Positions 7,146 to 14,829 are shown, counted from the first letter of the stretch. The stretch is DNA of 20,500 nucleotides from an uncultured Clostridia bacterium (GCA_958420075.1 CATZIM010000006.1:1-20500); one strand, 5' to 3'. A program made the numbers and translations. The notes: generated from the sequence alone by a model not told the origin.

Positions 7146-7349
7146 AAAAGTCGGAAATTCTTTGGGACATTTTCATAAGAAAACAAAGAAAGCTGAAATC
7201 CTTTTTCATAACAAGGATTTCAGCTTTCTTATTTTTATGATCTTGTCGACGTATTTTCTTCTGAAGACTGCCGTCGCAGTTTCTCTTAAGAATTCAGAAA
7301 AAACGATGTTTTCTTAAGGGAAATCTGCTTTTCAGAATTTCCGACTTTT
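7146..7349 (-). repeat. Full copy (B) of the dispersed two-hairpin element
   Basis: Read on the minus strand this has the same module order as 16811-17034. The outer arms are a perfect 16-bp inverted repeat (7146-7161 and 7334-7349). Hairpin 1 has arms at 7280-7292 and 7311-7323 around CTTAAG (12 of 13 positions). The linker at 7248-7277 contains GCGACGG and TCTTCAGAAGAAAA. Hairpin 2 has arms at 7188-7203 and 7213-7228, 16 bp perfect, extendable to 18. The conserved tail is at 7164-7183. It fills the gap between two convergent genes, and the outer stem runs into six T on the plus strand, so it probably terminates transcription from both sides. Confidence 0.85.
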
Positions 7350-7357
7350 TTATTTCT

Positions 7358-9040
7358 TTAAACTTCCATGATAATGGGCAGAATCATGGGACTTCTTTTT
7401 GTTTTCTGCCAAATATAGTTTTTCAAAGTATCTTTGATGAGGTTTTTGATATAGTTCCAGCTGGTGATGTTCTTTTCTTCGCATTCCTGCAGGGCTTTCA
7501 CGACAACTTCTCTTGCGCCGTCCATGAGGCCTTCGGATTCACGAACATAAACAAAACCACGGGAAATGATATCGGGGCCTGCCACAATCTGACCGGTTTC
7601 TTCTTCCATGGAAACCACCACAACCATGAGGCCGTCCTCGGACAGGTGCTTTCTGTCGCGAAGTACGATGTTCCCAACGTCACCAACGCCCAGACCGTCT
7701 ACCATAACCTGACCGGTAGGTACGGTGCCTGTGACTTTGGCTTCGTTCTTGGACAGTTCCAACACATCCCCCAGTTTATTGACGAAGATGTTCTTCTTAT
7801 CCATGCCCATACTGATGGCAAGGTCTCTATGGCTGGACAGGTGCATGTATTCCCCATGAACAGGCATGAAGAATTTGGGTTTTGTCAGAGCGAGCATGAG
7901 CTTCAGCTCTTCCTGACGGGCGTGACCGGAAACGTGAATGTCTTCGATGCCGCCATATACCACATCTGCGCCTTTTTTCAGCAGTTCATTCACCACGCGG
8001 ATGACGTTCTTTTCATTGCCGGGGATAGCGGATGCGCTGATGATGATTTTATCATCGGGTTTGACGCTGACCTGTTTATGTTCACTATTGGCAATACGGG
8101 ACAGGGCGGACATAGTTTCACCCTGGCTGCCTGTGGTGATGATGACCAGCTGTTCATCCCGATAATTCTTGATTTCGTTGATGTCGATGAGGGTACGGGG
8201 CGGAACCCACAGATAATCCAGTTCAGATGCTGTTTTTACGGCGTTTACCATACTTCTGCCGATGATGGCAACTTTTCTGCCGTACATATACGCCGCATTG
8301 ATGATCTGCTGGATACGGTGGATATTAGAGGAGAATGTGGCAACCATGATACGGTTTCTAGGGGTTTCCTCAAAAATCCGTTCAAATACCTTACCTACAT
8401 TCTTTTCAGACATAGTAAAGCCTTTGCGTTCTGCGTTGGTGCTGTCGCTCATAAGGAGCAGTACGCCCTGACTGCCCAGTTCCGCAAAGCGCTGCAAGTC
8501 GATGATATCCCCGTCGATGGGTGTATAGTCCACCTTAAAGTCCCCAGTGTGGATGACCATACCCACAGGGGTCTGGATTGCCAGAGCCACAGAGTCGGCA
8601 ATGGAATGGTTTGTGTGGATGAATTCCACCACCATTTCCCCCAGTTTCACTTTTTCGCCGGGCACAACGGTATGCAGTGTGGTCTTATCCAGCATTTTAT
8701 GCTCTCTGAGTTTGTTTTCCAACAGCCCCAGTGTCAGCAGTGTGCCAAATACAGGCACTTTCAGTTGTTTCAGTACATAAGGCAATGCGCCGATGTGGTC
8801 TTCATGGCCGTGGGTCAGCACGATGCCTCTGATTTTTTCTACGTTCTTTGCCAAATAGGTAATGTCTGGAATGACCAGGTCAATGCCCAGCATATCGTCC
8901 TCGGGGAACGCCAGGCCACAGTCGATGATGATGATATCGTTGCCGTATTCCAGTACGGTCATATTCTTCCCGATCTCTTCCAGACCGCCCAAAGCGATGA
9001 CTTTCAGCCTTGTTTTGGGCTTCGATCTTCTGTTTGCCAA
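7358..9040 (-). CDS. rnj: Ribonuclease J
   Basis: Metallo-beta-lactamase/beta-CASP ribonuclease with 5'-3' exonuclease and endonuclease activity, central to mRNA turnover and rRNA processing in Bacillota. The zinc-binding HGHEDH is at about 77-82 (HxHxDH). SDSTNAERKGFTMSE and later PVHGEYMH fit the beta-CASP part, and a C-terminal RNase J domain follows. I place the start at the TTG 9040-9038, because GGAGG (9049-9053) lies 8 nt upstream; the alternative GTG at 9049 overlaps that site. The protein then has 560 residues (MANRRSKPKTRLK...), close to RnjA length. B. subtilis has two paralogues; I cannot say which this equals. A 271-nt leader with nested stems separates it from the DUF1292 gene upstream. 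Confidence 0.95.
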   Translation of the reverse strand: MANRRSKPKTRLKVIALGGLEEIGKNMTVLEYGNDIIIIDCGLAFPEDDMLGIDLVIPDITYLAKNVEKIRGIVLTHGHEDHIGALPYVLKQLKVPVFGTLLTLGLLENKLREHKMLDKTTLHTVVPGEKVKLGEMVVEFIHTNHSIADSVALAIQTPVGMVIHTGDFKVDYTPIDGDIIDLQRFAELGSQGVLLLMSDSTNAERKGFTMSEKNVGKVFERIFEETPRNRIMVATFSSNIHRIQQIINAAYMYGRKVAIIGRSMVNAVKTASELDYLWVPPRTLIDINEIKNYRDEQLVIITTGSQGETMSALSRIANSEHKQVSVKPDDKIIISASAIPGNEKNVIRVVNELLKKGADVVYGGIEDIHVSGHARQEELKLMLALTKPKFFMPVHGEYMHLSSHRDLAISMGMDKKNIFVNKLGDVLELSKNEAKVTGTVPTGQVMVDGLGVGDVGNIVLRDRKHLSEDGLMVVVVSMEEETGQIVAGPDIISRGFVYVRESEGLMDGAREVVVKALQECEEKNITSWNYIKNLIKDTLKNYIWQKTKRSPMILPIIMEV

Positions 9041-9123
9041 AAAACACACCTCCTTTTTTATTTATGTAATCCATTTCTAAAAGTTAGTATGGCGTAAAAA
9101 AGTCTGCTTTAAACACAAAAACA

Positions 9124-9227
9124 AAACCTGTCTATTTCTCCTTTTTCAGACAAGCACAAAAAGAGCAGGCAATCCTGTCCTTCCCTGAAAAACAATTCAC
9201 GTCCCATTTTTCTCCAAAGACAGGTTT
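9124..9227 (-). promoter_or_regulatory. Structured leader upstream of RNase J
   Basis: The gene-free stretch 9041-9311 holds three nested perfect inverted repeats: AAACCTGTCT/AGACAGGTTT (9124-9133 and 9218-9227), TTTTTCAG/CTGAAAAA (9142-9149 and 9185-9192) and CAGG/CCTG (9166-9169 and 9174-9177). On the minus strand the outer stem is followed by a T-rich run, so it may be an attenuator or terminator between DUF1292 and rnj, or a structured 5' leader. I recognise no known riboswitch. Confidence 0.5.
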
Positions 9228-9311
9228 CTGCTTTTTCGTTTCTGTTCGCTTTTTTATCCGCACATATATTGAAAAGGGTGTCGGTCAGCCGTCCACCCTG
9301 TCCATTCATAT

Positions 9312-9617
9312 TCAGTCGTCGATGGAAACTTCGTAATCTTCGCCTTTCTGGGCAAAGAGTTCTGCTACACGGTCAAATTCCGCGTCGTCTTCCACCATTT
9401 CGTATGTGATGTCGTTGGCGTCAATAGCCACTTCTTTGAGGATCAAAGCCTGTGTTTCGTCCTCGTCCATTTTTTCTGTTTCTACTACCAGCAGATAACG
9501 GTCTGTGCCGCTGGCTACATTATCAATAATGGAAAATTCCACATCTGTGCCATCCTCGTCGGTCATGGTCACGATTTCAAATTCCAGTTCGTCTGCTTCT
9601 TCAAAAATATCGCTCAT
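9312..9617 (-). CDS. DUF1292 family protein (YrzB-like)
   Basis: A small, strongly acidic protein of 101 residues. The pattern 'EFEIVTMTDEDGTDVEFSIIDNVASGTDRYLLVVETEK..DEDETQALILKEV' is the DUF1292 signature. The biochemical role is unknown. The ATG has a GGAG site 7 nt upstream (complement of about 9625-9628). It follows ruvX by 26 nt in the conserved Bacillota order ireB-ruvX-DUF1292, which is the main support besides the domain pattern. Its stop is followed by the RNase J leader. Confidence 0.9.
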   Translation of the reverse strand: MSDIFEEADELEFEIVTMTDEDGTDVEFSIIDNVASGTDRYLLVVETEKMDEDETQALILKEVAIDANDITYEMVEDDAEFDRVAELFAQKGEDYEVSIDD

Positions 9618-9643
9618 GTTCTTCTCCGTTTCTTTCTGGGGGC

Positions 9644-10066
9644 TTACTGCTTGCTGTCCAGATACCCCTGCAAAATGTGTACTGCCGCCATTTTATCAAT
9701 GACGCTCTTTCTTTTATCGTGGCTCAGGTCTGCCATGCGCAGGGCACGCTCCGCCGCAATGGTGCTGAAACGCTCGTCCCAGAGCACCACAGGAATTTTG
9801 GGGAATCTGCCTTTGATTTTCGCCTCAAAGACCTTTGTTTTCTCGCACCGTTCCCCTTCGGAGTTATCCAGATTTTTGGGATAGCCCAAAACGATGGTGT
9901 CCACCTGATACTGTTCGATGATCTCTGCCAGACGGCGCATGCATTTTTTGAATTCCTGAGGATTTTCTCTTTTGATGATTTCCACGCCCTGTGCTGTCCA
10001 GCCCAAGGGATCGCTCACTGCCACGCCGATGGTCTTATCACCGAAGTCCAAACCTAATATACGCAA
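9644..10066 (-). CDS. ruvX: Holliday junction resolvase-like / pre-16S rRNA nuclease RuvX (YqgF)
   Basis: RNase H-fold protein implicated in 5' maturation of 16S rRNA, formerly annotated as a putative Holliday junction resolvase. At 140 residues the length is typical. Visible motifs are LGLDFGDKTIGVAVSDP near the N terminus (Asp7), VLGYPKNLD in the middle, LWDERFSTIAAERAL, and a C-terminal KMAAVHILQGYLD. The start codon is TTG (10066-10064), with AAAGAGG 7 nt upstream; no ATG fits. It lies 15 nt after ireB and 26 nt before the DUF1292 gene, in the classic Bacillota operon order. Confidence 0.95.
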   Translation of the reverse strand: MRILGLDFGDKTIGVAVSDPLGWTAQGVEIIKRENPQEFKKCMRRLAEIIEQYQVDTIVLGYPKNLDNSEGERCEKTKVFEAKIKGRFPKIPVVLWDERFSTIAAERALRMADLSHDKRKSVIDKMAAVHILQGYLDSKQ

Positions 10067-10081
10067 ATTGATGCCTCTTTC

Positions 10082-10345
10082 TTATTCGTTTCTGTCCAAA
10101 TAATCTTTTACCAGTTCTTCCAGCAGTTCATCACGTTCCAGTTTACGGATCATGGCTCTGGCGTTGAGATAGCTGGTGATATAAGTGGGGTCACCGGAAA
10201 GGATATAGCCCACAATCTGGTTGACAGGGTTGTAGCCCTTCTCCCGCAGTGCCGTGCTGACGGAAATCAGGATTCTTTTTGCTTCATTTTCGGGTTCCTT
10301 GCCCGTTCTGCCGAAATATTGTGTTTCATTGATGTTATTGCTCAT
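10082..10345 (-). CDS. IreB family regulatory phosphoprotein (UPF0297)
   Basis: A small cytosolic protein of 87 residues, homologous to Enterococcus IreB, a substrate of the PASTA kinase IreK that affects cephalosporin resistance. The family patterns NETQYFG and '[45 protein letters not shown]' are complete. I start at the ATG 10345-10343, preceded by GGAG at about 10 nt; an in-frame GTG at 10366 adds seven residues and lies over that site. First gene of the ireB-ruvX-DUF1292 unit. Confidence 0.93.
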   Translation of the reverse strand: MSNNINETQYFGRTGKEPENEAKRILISVSTALREKGYNPVNQIVGYILSGDPTYITSYLNARAMIRKLERDELLEELVKDYLDRNE

Positions 10346-10405
10346 GTGTATCACGCTCCGTTCCACAGCACATGCTTGCTGTCTCCAAACAAATTCTATT
10401 CTTCC

Positions 10406-10434
10406 ATGATAATATAAACCAGAACGGATTGCAA
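10406..10434 (-). promoter_or_regulatory. Candidate promoter of ireB-ruvX-DUF1292
   Basis: On the minus strand TTGCAA (10429-10434) and TATCAT (10406-10411) are spaced by exactly 17 bp, about 60 nt before ireB. The -35 lies in the loop of a 7-bp hairpin (AGAACGG/CCGTTCT, 10421-10441) that could be a weak terminator for mtaB, although no strong T-run follows. Confidence 0.5.
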
Positions 10435-10472
10435 CCGTTCTTTCCTTACATAAATATTACAAAAAATGGGAT

Positions 10473-11771
10473 TTATGCCTCCACTTCGCCAAAAGCCATT
10501 TCTTCCGCCACAGAGAGGATTTTCGTATCCGCAATGACGTTAGACAGGTCTTTTGTGCTTCTTGCGTGGACTTTCATATAGTTTGTGGTATGTCCTTCAT
10601 AGACATCGTCCCCAACGCACCGTTCAAAGAGCACAGGCATGACCTTGCCCACATGCTTCTGCAAAAAGGCGTCTGTCATGCGGTCGCTGACAGTGATCAG
10701 GTCGTGGCTCCGCGCCTGTTTCACAGCGTTTTGGAGCTGGTCTTTTCTTGCCGCCGCGGGAGTGCCTTTTTTGGGGGAATACGGGAATACATGGATTTTG
10801 GAAAAGCCGATTTCTTCCGCAAAAGCACGGCTTGCCTGATAATCTTCCTCTGTTTCCCCGGGAAAGCCCACGATGATGTCCGTGGTGATTGCCACATCCG
10901 GCAGATATTTCCGCAGGAGAGCTGCCGCCTGACGATATTTTTCTGTATCGTATTTGCGGTTCATTTCCTTCAAAGTCTTGTCACAGCCACTCTGGAGGGA
11001 CAGGTGGAAATGGTCGCAAACCTTCGGCAGTTCTGCCATAGCCGCCGCAAATTCCTCTGTTACCACGTTGGGTTCAATGGAACTGAAACGGATGCGTTCA
11101 ATGCCTTCCACTTCATGTACCTGACGGATGATGTCTGTCAGGGTAATGGTTTTCAAATCCTTGCCGTAACTTGCCACATGGATGCCTGTGAGCACCACTT
11201 CTTTGAAGCCGTTTTCCGCCAGACGTTTTACTTCTGCGATAACGTCCTCAGGCTGACGGCTGCGGATGGGGCCACGGGCATAAGGAATGATACAGTAGGA
11301 ACAGAACTGGCTGCATCCATCCTGAATTTTCAGATAAGCTCTGGTGCGGTTTGCCAGTTTCTTGATTTCCAGTGGTTCAAAAACACGTTCGTGCATAATG
11401 TCTGTCACATAATTCTGCACGCCCTGTTCTGCCTGATAGTCTTCCACCAATTCCACGATTTTACTCTTATCCTTGGTGCCAATGACCAGATTCACACCAT
11501 GTACCGCCGCCAGTTCTTCCGGCGCAGTCTGGGCATAACAGCCCACAACGGCAACAATGGCGTTTTCATTCTGGCGTTTTACCTTACGGATGAGCTGACG
11601 GGATTTCTTATCCCCGAAATTTGTCACCGTACAGGTGTTGATGATATACACATCCGCCGCATCGTCTACGGAAACCACTTCATAGCCCTTTTCCGCAAAG
11701 AGTTCGGCGATGGCTTCGCTTTCATACTGATTGACTTTACACCCTAAGGCGTAGCTTGCTATCTTCTTCAT
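10473..11771 (-). CDS. mtaB: tRNA (N6-threonylcarbamoyladenosine-37) methylthiotransferase MtaB
   Basis: Radical-SAM enzyme that adds a methylthio group to t6A37 of tRNAs reading ANN codons. Cys11, Cys47 (NTCTV) and Cys78 (VVGCYAQ) of the N-terminal methylthiotransferase domain bind the auxiliary iron-sulfur cluster. CSQFCSYC (Cys153, Cys157, Cys160) is the radical-SAM CxxxCxxC cluster. A TRAM-like domain follows at the C terminus. The Ser/Thr and Cys spacing fits the MtaB/YqeV branch rather than MiaB or RimO. The ATG at 11771 has GGAG 5-8 nt upstream. It overlaps the HAD stop codon as ATGA, so translation is coupled. The protein has 432 residues, normal for the family. Confidence 0.93.
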   Translation of the reverse strand: MKKIASYALGCKVNQYESEAIAELFAEKGYEVVSVDDAADVYIINTCTVTNFGDKKSRQLIRKVKRQNENAIVAVVGCYAQTAPEELAAVHGVNLVIGTKDKSKIVELVEDYQAEQGVQNYVTDIMHERVFEPLEIKKLANRTRAYLKIQDGCSQFCSYCIIPYARGPIRSRQPEDVIAEVKRLAENGFKEVVLTGIHVASYGKDLKTITLTDIIRQVHEVEGIERIRFSSIEPNVVTEEFAAAMAELPKVCDHFHLSLQSGCDKTLKEMNRKYDTEKYRQAAALLRKYLPDVAITTDIIVGFPGETEEDYQASRAFAEEIGFSKIHVFPYSPKKGTPAAARKDQLQNAVKQARSHDLITVSDRMTDAFLQKHVGKVMPVLFERCVGDDVYEGHTTNYMKVHARSTKDLSNVIADTKILSVAEEMAFGEVEA

Positions 11772-12577
11772 AGTTCTCCTTCTATGGTCAGACCCGTCAG
11801 TCGGCAAATGGTGTCGACAACGGCGCCGTTGTTATTATTTCCTGCCACAAAGCGGGCTCTTTCTTTCACGCCGTCCGTAGCATTTTCCATGGCATAGCTG
11901 TAATAAGCCTGATCGAACATTTCCACGTCATTGAACTGGTCACCGAACACCAGTGTTTCTTCCGGCGAAATGCCCCACATTTCCTGCAAGGCTGCCAATG
12001 CGCTGCCCTTTGTGACTCCCTTGATACCTGTATCCAGACAAGCGTCACCGGAAATGACCAGCGTCATTTCCTCCGGCATCTGGGGATGCATGGCGTCATA
12101 ACAGGACTGTGTGGTGCTGTCTCCATAAACCATGAGGGAAACCTTCGTGACGCCTTCTGTCATTTGATACAGGTCGTCCACCAGTTCACAGTCATAATGG
12201 AATTTGGGACTGGCAAGGAGGTCATGTACCTCCTGACTTTCCGTATAACAGCAGTACTTGGCGCATACCAAAGCTTCTGTTTCCGGCAATTTCTCTATGA
12301 TATCCAGGCAATAAGAAATCTGTTTCTCGTTCATGCCTTTGAAATACAGTTCTTTTCCATCCTGCATCACCAATGCGCCATTTTCCGCAATGACGGTGAT
12401 TTCCGGCAAATGCTCCTGAAAATCCCTTGCCAGGGAAGGGTACTGTCTGCCGCTTGCTACCACAAAGCGGATGCCTTCCTGCCGCATTTTGGGCAAAAGG
12501 CTGTAAATGCGTTTATCTATCTGTTTCTCGTCGTTTAGTAACGTGCCGTCCATATCGGACACAATGAGTTTGATCAT
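11768..12577 (-). CDS. Cof-type HAD-IIB family phosphatase
   Basis: Cytosolic haloacid dehalogenase-like phosphatase of 269 residues; family members hydrolyse sugar phosphates, FMN and related metabolites. Motif I SDMDGTLLND has the nucleophile Asp8 and acid Asp10. Motif II is in VVASGRQY, and motif IV is FGDQFNDVEMF. The C2-type cap lies between, as in Cof/YbiV/YwpJ proteins. The exact substrate cannot be read from the sequence. Its start overlaps the upstream hypothetical gene as ATGA (12577-12574) and its stop overlaps mtaB as ATGA, so all three are probably translated in sequence. Confidence 0.92.
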   Translation of the reverse strand: MIKLIVSDMDGTLLNDEKQIDKRIYSLLPKMRQEGIRFVVASGRQYPSLARDFQEHLPEITVIAENGALVMQDGKELYFKGMNEKQISYCLDIIEKLPETEALVCAKYCCYTESQEVHDLLASPKFHYDCELVDDLYQMTEGVTKVSLMVYGDSTTQSCYDAMHPQMPEEMTLVISGDACLDTGIKGVTKGSALAALQEMWGISPEETLVFGDQFNDVEMFDQAYYSYAMENATDGVKERARFVAGNNNNGAVVDTICRLTGLTIEGEL

Positions 12578-13149
12578 ACTTCCTGCCTCTTCGTAATGGT
12601 ATCATTGATGCGGAAAAACAGGGGCAGAATTTCCATGGCAACATCGGCTTCTTTCCCCGAAAGCCAGATGAGATATTCCCGCAGGGATTGCCACTTTTTG
12701 CTTCTGGGAACCACCTGGGCACAAATTTCTTCCATTTCGTCCAGCTTCATCATGATTTCTTCTTTTTCCCTTGCAGGCAGGTCTGCCATGCCCAGAGAGA
12801 TGCGGACAGATGTAAAGTCCGCGCTGTAATCGATGTCTTTCTGCTCCTTGCGGATATAGTATTCCATGAGTCCTTCATTGGAATAGCCGTTATCCCGAAA
12901 GGCTTCCAGCCGTTCCATAAGGTGTCGGATATTCTTCCGGTAGACTTCCGCAATATCGGCGCAGTCCTCCCGCTCCTGAATGACCCACAGATCTTCGTCA
13001 AAGCCGTCTATTTTTCCGTCGTAGTGCTGCAGCAGCAGTTGAAACAATTCGCCCAGTTTTTCCTTGTCATGGGAATAGGATTCCCAAATTTCCTGACTAT
13101 GCTGCAGATCTTCTTCGATCAACGTCCGCATGTCTTTCTCCTCGTTCAT
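12574..13149 (-). CDS. Conserved-looking hypothetical protein
   Basis: A protein of 191 residues, rich in Glu, Asp and Lys, probably all-helical and cytosolic, with no signal peptide or membrane segment. I do not recognise a family. Visible features are an acidic N-terminal third, the charged segment 'AEVYRKNIRHLMERLEAF' and a C-terminal half with several aromatic residues ('SLREYLIWLSGKEADVAMEILPLFF'). I place the start at the ATG 13149-13147, preceded by AAGGGCGGTGG; an in-frame ATG at 13239 lies upstream of the promoter boxes and is unlikely. It is the first gene of a coupled trio with the HAD phosphatase and MtaB (ATGA overlaps). No functional link is obvious. Confidence 0.7.
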   Translation of the reverse strand: MNEEKDMRTLIEEDLQHSQEIWESYSHDKEKLGELFQLLLQHYDGKIDGFDEDLWVIQEREDCADIAEVYRKNIRHLMERLEAFRDNGYSNEGLMEYYIRKEQKDIDYSADFTSVRISLGMADLPAREKEEIMMKLDEMEEICAQVVPRSKKWQSLREYLIWLSGKEADVAMEILPLFFRINDTITKRQEV

Positions 13150-13194
13150 ACTGCCACCGCCCTTCTTACAAAAAACAATATGCTTCCAGTATTC

Positions 13195-13223
13195 AGTATA
13201 ACAAATGGCGAAAGCCTTTGCAA
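13195..13223 (-). promoter_or_regulatory. SigA-type promoter of the hypothetical-HAD-mtaB operon
   Basis: On the minus strand TTGCAA (13218-13223) and TATACT (13195-13200) are spaced by 17 bp, about 45 nt before the ATG at 13149. The same two hexamers with the same spacing occur at 14929-14957 on the plus strand. Confidence 0.7.
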
Positions 13224-13299
13224 GCAAGGCCTCTGCCAAAAAAACCTATGGTTTTCCTATTTTTTCTCGCAAATTGCCCTCAAAAAATGCCCGTACAAA

Positions 13300-13341
13300 A
13301 GAAAAAACCGGAAATCCCTCTTATCCTGGAGATTTCCGGTT
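13300..13341 (-). terminator. Intrinsic terminator of the acidic-tail hypothetical gene
   Basis: Perfect 11-bp arms AACCGGAAATC (13306-13316) and GATTTCCGGTT (13331-13341) are followed on the minus strand by six T (13302-13307) and a further T-rich run. It starts 22 nt past the stop at 13364. Confidence 0.9.
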
Positions 13342-13363
13342 CTGATTCATGATGCAGACAGAC

Positions 13364-13828
13364 TTATTCTTCGTCTTCGTCGTCATCGTCGATGATAACG
13401 ACCATACCGCCCATACGTTTATTCAGTTCTTTTCTTGTGATCTTGATGATGTTAGGTACAACACCGTCGGGCTGTTCGTCGATGTAGTAAGGACCTTCTT
13501 TATCGCAGTCGTTTTCATCCATCCAGCCGCTGAAGAAGGAAATAATGGAGCGCATGATTTCTACGCTGTGACCCCAGTAATCCAGATCCAGGAAAATCAG
13601 ACGTTTCTTTTCGCCTGTCTTGGAGAATTTACGGCTCTTGTAGATCATGGAGAACAGACGTCTTTCTTCGCCCTTATAAGTGAAGTAAACAGCCATTTCA
13701 TTGCTTTCACCGAAACGGTTTTCATAGCGGTTTACCTTTGCTTCGGGATCGAAATATCTCAGGATAAAACGGTAAATCTGTTCCAGTTCAATTTCTTTTG
13801 TGATGTAACCATGTGTCTTTGCTGTCAT
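13364..13828 (-). CDS. Hypothetical protein with acidic C-terminal tail
   Basis: A soluble-looking protein of 154 residues that I cannot assign to a family. The N-terminal two thirds are mixed charged and aromatic ('LEQIYRFILRYFDPEAKVNRYENRFGESNEMAVYFTYKGEERRLFSMIYKS'), the middle reads 'KKRLIFLDLDYWGHSVEIMRSIISFFSGWM', and the last eight residues are all acidic (DDDDEDEE). It has a near-consensus promoter (13900-13928), an AAAGGGTGG site and its own terminator, so it is a well-formed monocistronic gene. Such acidic tails occur in proteins that bind nucleic acid partners or in mimics, but here that is only a possibility. Confidence 0.75.
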   Translation of the reverse strand: MTAKTHGYITKEIELEQIYRFILRYFDPEAKVNRYENRFGESNEMAVYFTYKGEERRLFSMIYKSRKFSKTGEKKRLIFLDLDYWGHSVEIMRSIISFFSGWMDENDCDKEGPYYIDEQPDGVVPNIIKITRKELNKRMGGMVVIIDDDDEDEE

Positions 13829-13899
13829 GGAAATGCCACCCTTTCTTTTCGCTGTTTATATGAAATTTGTTCGTATACAAAATATTTCCTTTCCCTTGC

Positions 13900-13928
13900 A
13901 TTATACATAACTCATCCGCCCCTGACAA
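13900..13928 (-). promoter_or_regulatory. Near-consensus SigA promoter of the acidic-tail gene
   Basis: On the minus strand TTGTCA (13923-13928), 17 bp and a perfect TATAAT (13900-13905). The transcript would have a leader of about 65 nt before the ATG at 13828. This is one of the strongest promoters in the window by match to consensus. Confidence 0.8.
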
Positions 13929-14010
13929 TAGGTATACATCCAGAAATAACATAGAAATTCTTCCCTGTTTTTTGTTCATTTTTTAACGCTTTGTCCCATT
14001 GTACGGACAG

Positions 14011-14053
14011 AAAAACAAAAAGGAGAAGTTCTTCCAAAAAGAAAGACTTCTCC
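14011..14053 (-). terminator. Intrinsic terminator of mtnN
   Basis: Perfect 8-bp arms GGAGAAGT (14022-14029) and ACTTCTCC (14046-14053) are followed on the minus strand by an interrupted T10 tract (14011-14021). It is about 20 nt past the stop codon at 14074. Confidence 0.85.
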
Positions 14054-14073
14054 CCCTGATTTTATAGGAAAAT

Positions 14074-14778
14074 TTAGTTTTTCATGGCTGCGATCATGGT
14101 TTCTGTCAGCAGACTGCTGCGCTGTGCCGCCATAACGCAGAATTCATCAAAGGACATGCCTGCATCCTCATTAGCGCTGTCAGAAATGGCGCGGATGATG
14201 AGGAAAGGAATCCGGTTCAGCCAGCAGGCATGGGCAATGGCAGCCCCTTCCATTTCCGCACAGTCCCCTTTGACGGTTTTGCGGATTTTATCTCTGGCTT
14301 CCTGTGTAGCGATGAACTGGTCGCCGCTTGCCACACGTCCGGTGATGATACGGCAGTCCAGACCGCATGTCTTTGCCGCTTCCTGTGCCAATTCCACAAG
14401 GGCTTCATCGGCTTTGAAATAGCTTTCCGCCATACGGGGGATGACGCCAATGGGGTCGCCGAAAGCAGATGTATCCATATCATGCTGTACCGCGTCTACG
14501 GAAATGAGGATGTCCCCCACATGCAGTTCGGGAGAAAGACCGCCTGCCACGCCGGTATTGATGATATAGTCCACGCCGAAATGGTCGATCATTGCCTGTG
14601 TGCAGACTGCGGCGTTGACTTTGCCGATACCGCTTTTGACCAGTACCACATTATTCCCTTCGTAACGTCCCACATAATAAGTCAGACCAACCACGCTTTT
14701 GGTGGTGACGATATCCATTTTTTCCCGCAGGAAAGAAATTTCTTCTTCCATAGCACCAATGATGCCGATTGTTCTCAT
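14074..14778 (-). CDS. mtnN: 5'-methylthioadenosine/S-adenosylhomocysteine nucleosidase
   Basis: Cleaves MTA and SAH to adenine plus the thioribose compound, clearing inhibitory by-products of SAM-dependent reactions and feeding methionine salvage and the activated methyl cycle. The 234 residues match the family. Visible motifs are GIIGAMEEEI at 6-14 (Glu12 region), the IINTGVAGG nucleoside-phosphorylase loop at about 72-80, AEMEGAAIAH (acidic residues about 175-177), and AISDSANED with Asp200 as the likely catalytic acid. The ATG has an AGGAGTGG site. It is monocistronic: promoter at 14830-14859, terminator at 14011-14053, and no co-transcribed luxS or methionine gene. Confidence 0.96.
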   Translation of the reverse strand: MRTIGIIGAMEEEISFLREKMDIVTTKSVVGLTYYVGRYEGNNVVLVKSGIGKVNAAVCTQAMIDHFGVDYIINTGVAGGLSPELHVGDILISVDAVQHDMDTSAFGDPIGVIPRMAESYFKADEALVELAQEAAKTCGLDCRIITGRVASGDQFIATQEARDKIRKTVKGDCAEMEGAAIAHACWLNRIPFLIIRAISDSANEDAGMSFDEFCVMAAQRSSLLTETMIAAMKN

Positions 14779-14829
14779 ATATATCCACTCCTATTCTGAT
14801 TTTCTTACCAAATCATAGACATTTTTTTC

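Noticed and set aside
7142..7357. CRISPR array or tRNA-like structure in the repeat-rich gaps
   Set aside because: No regularly spaced direct repeats; the structure is made of inverted repeats, and there is no cloverleaf or CCA end.
9109..9309. Open frame of 66 codons on the minus strand between the DUF1292 gene and RNase J, where some Bacillota have fur
   Set aside because: No ribosome site, no resemblance to Fur, and its DNA is explained better by the nested stems of the leader.
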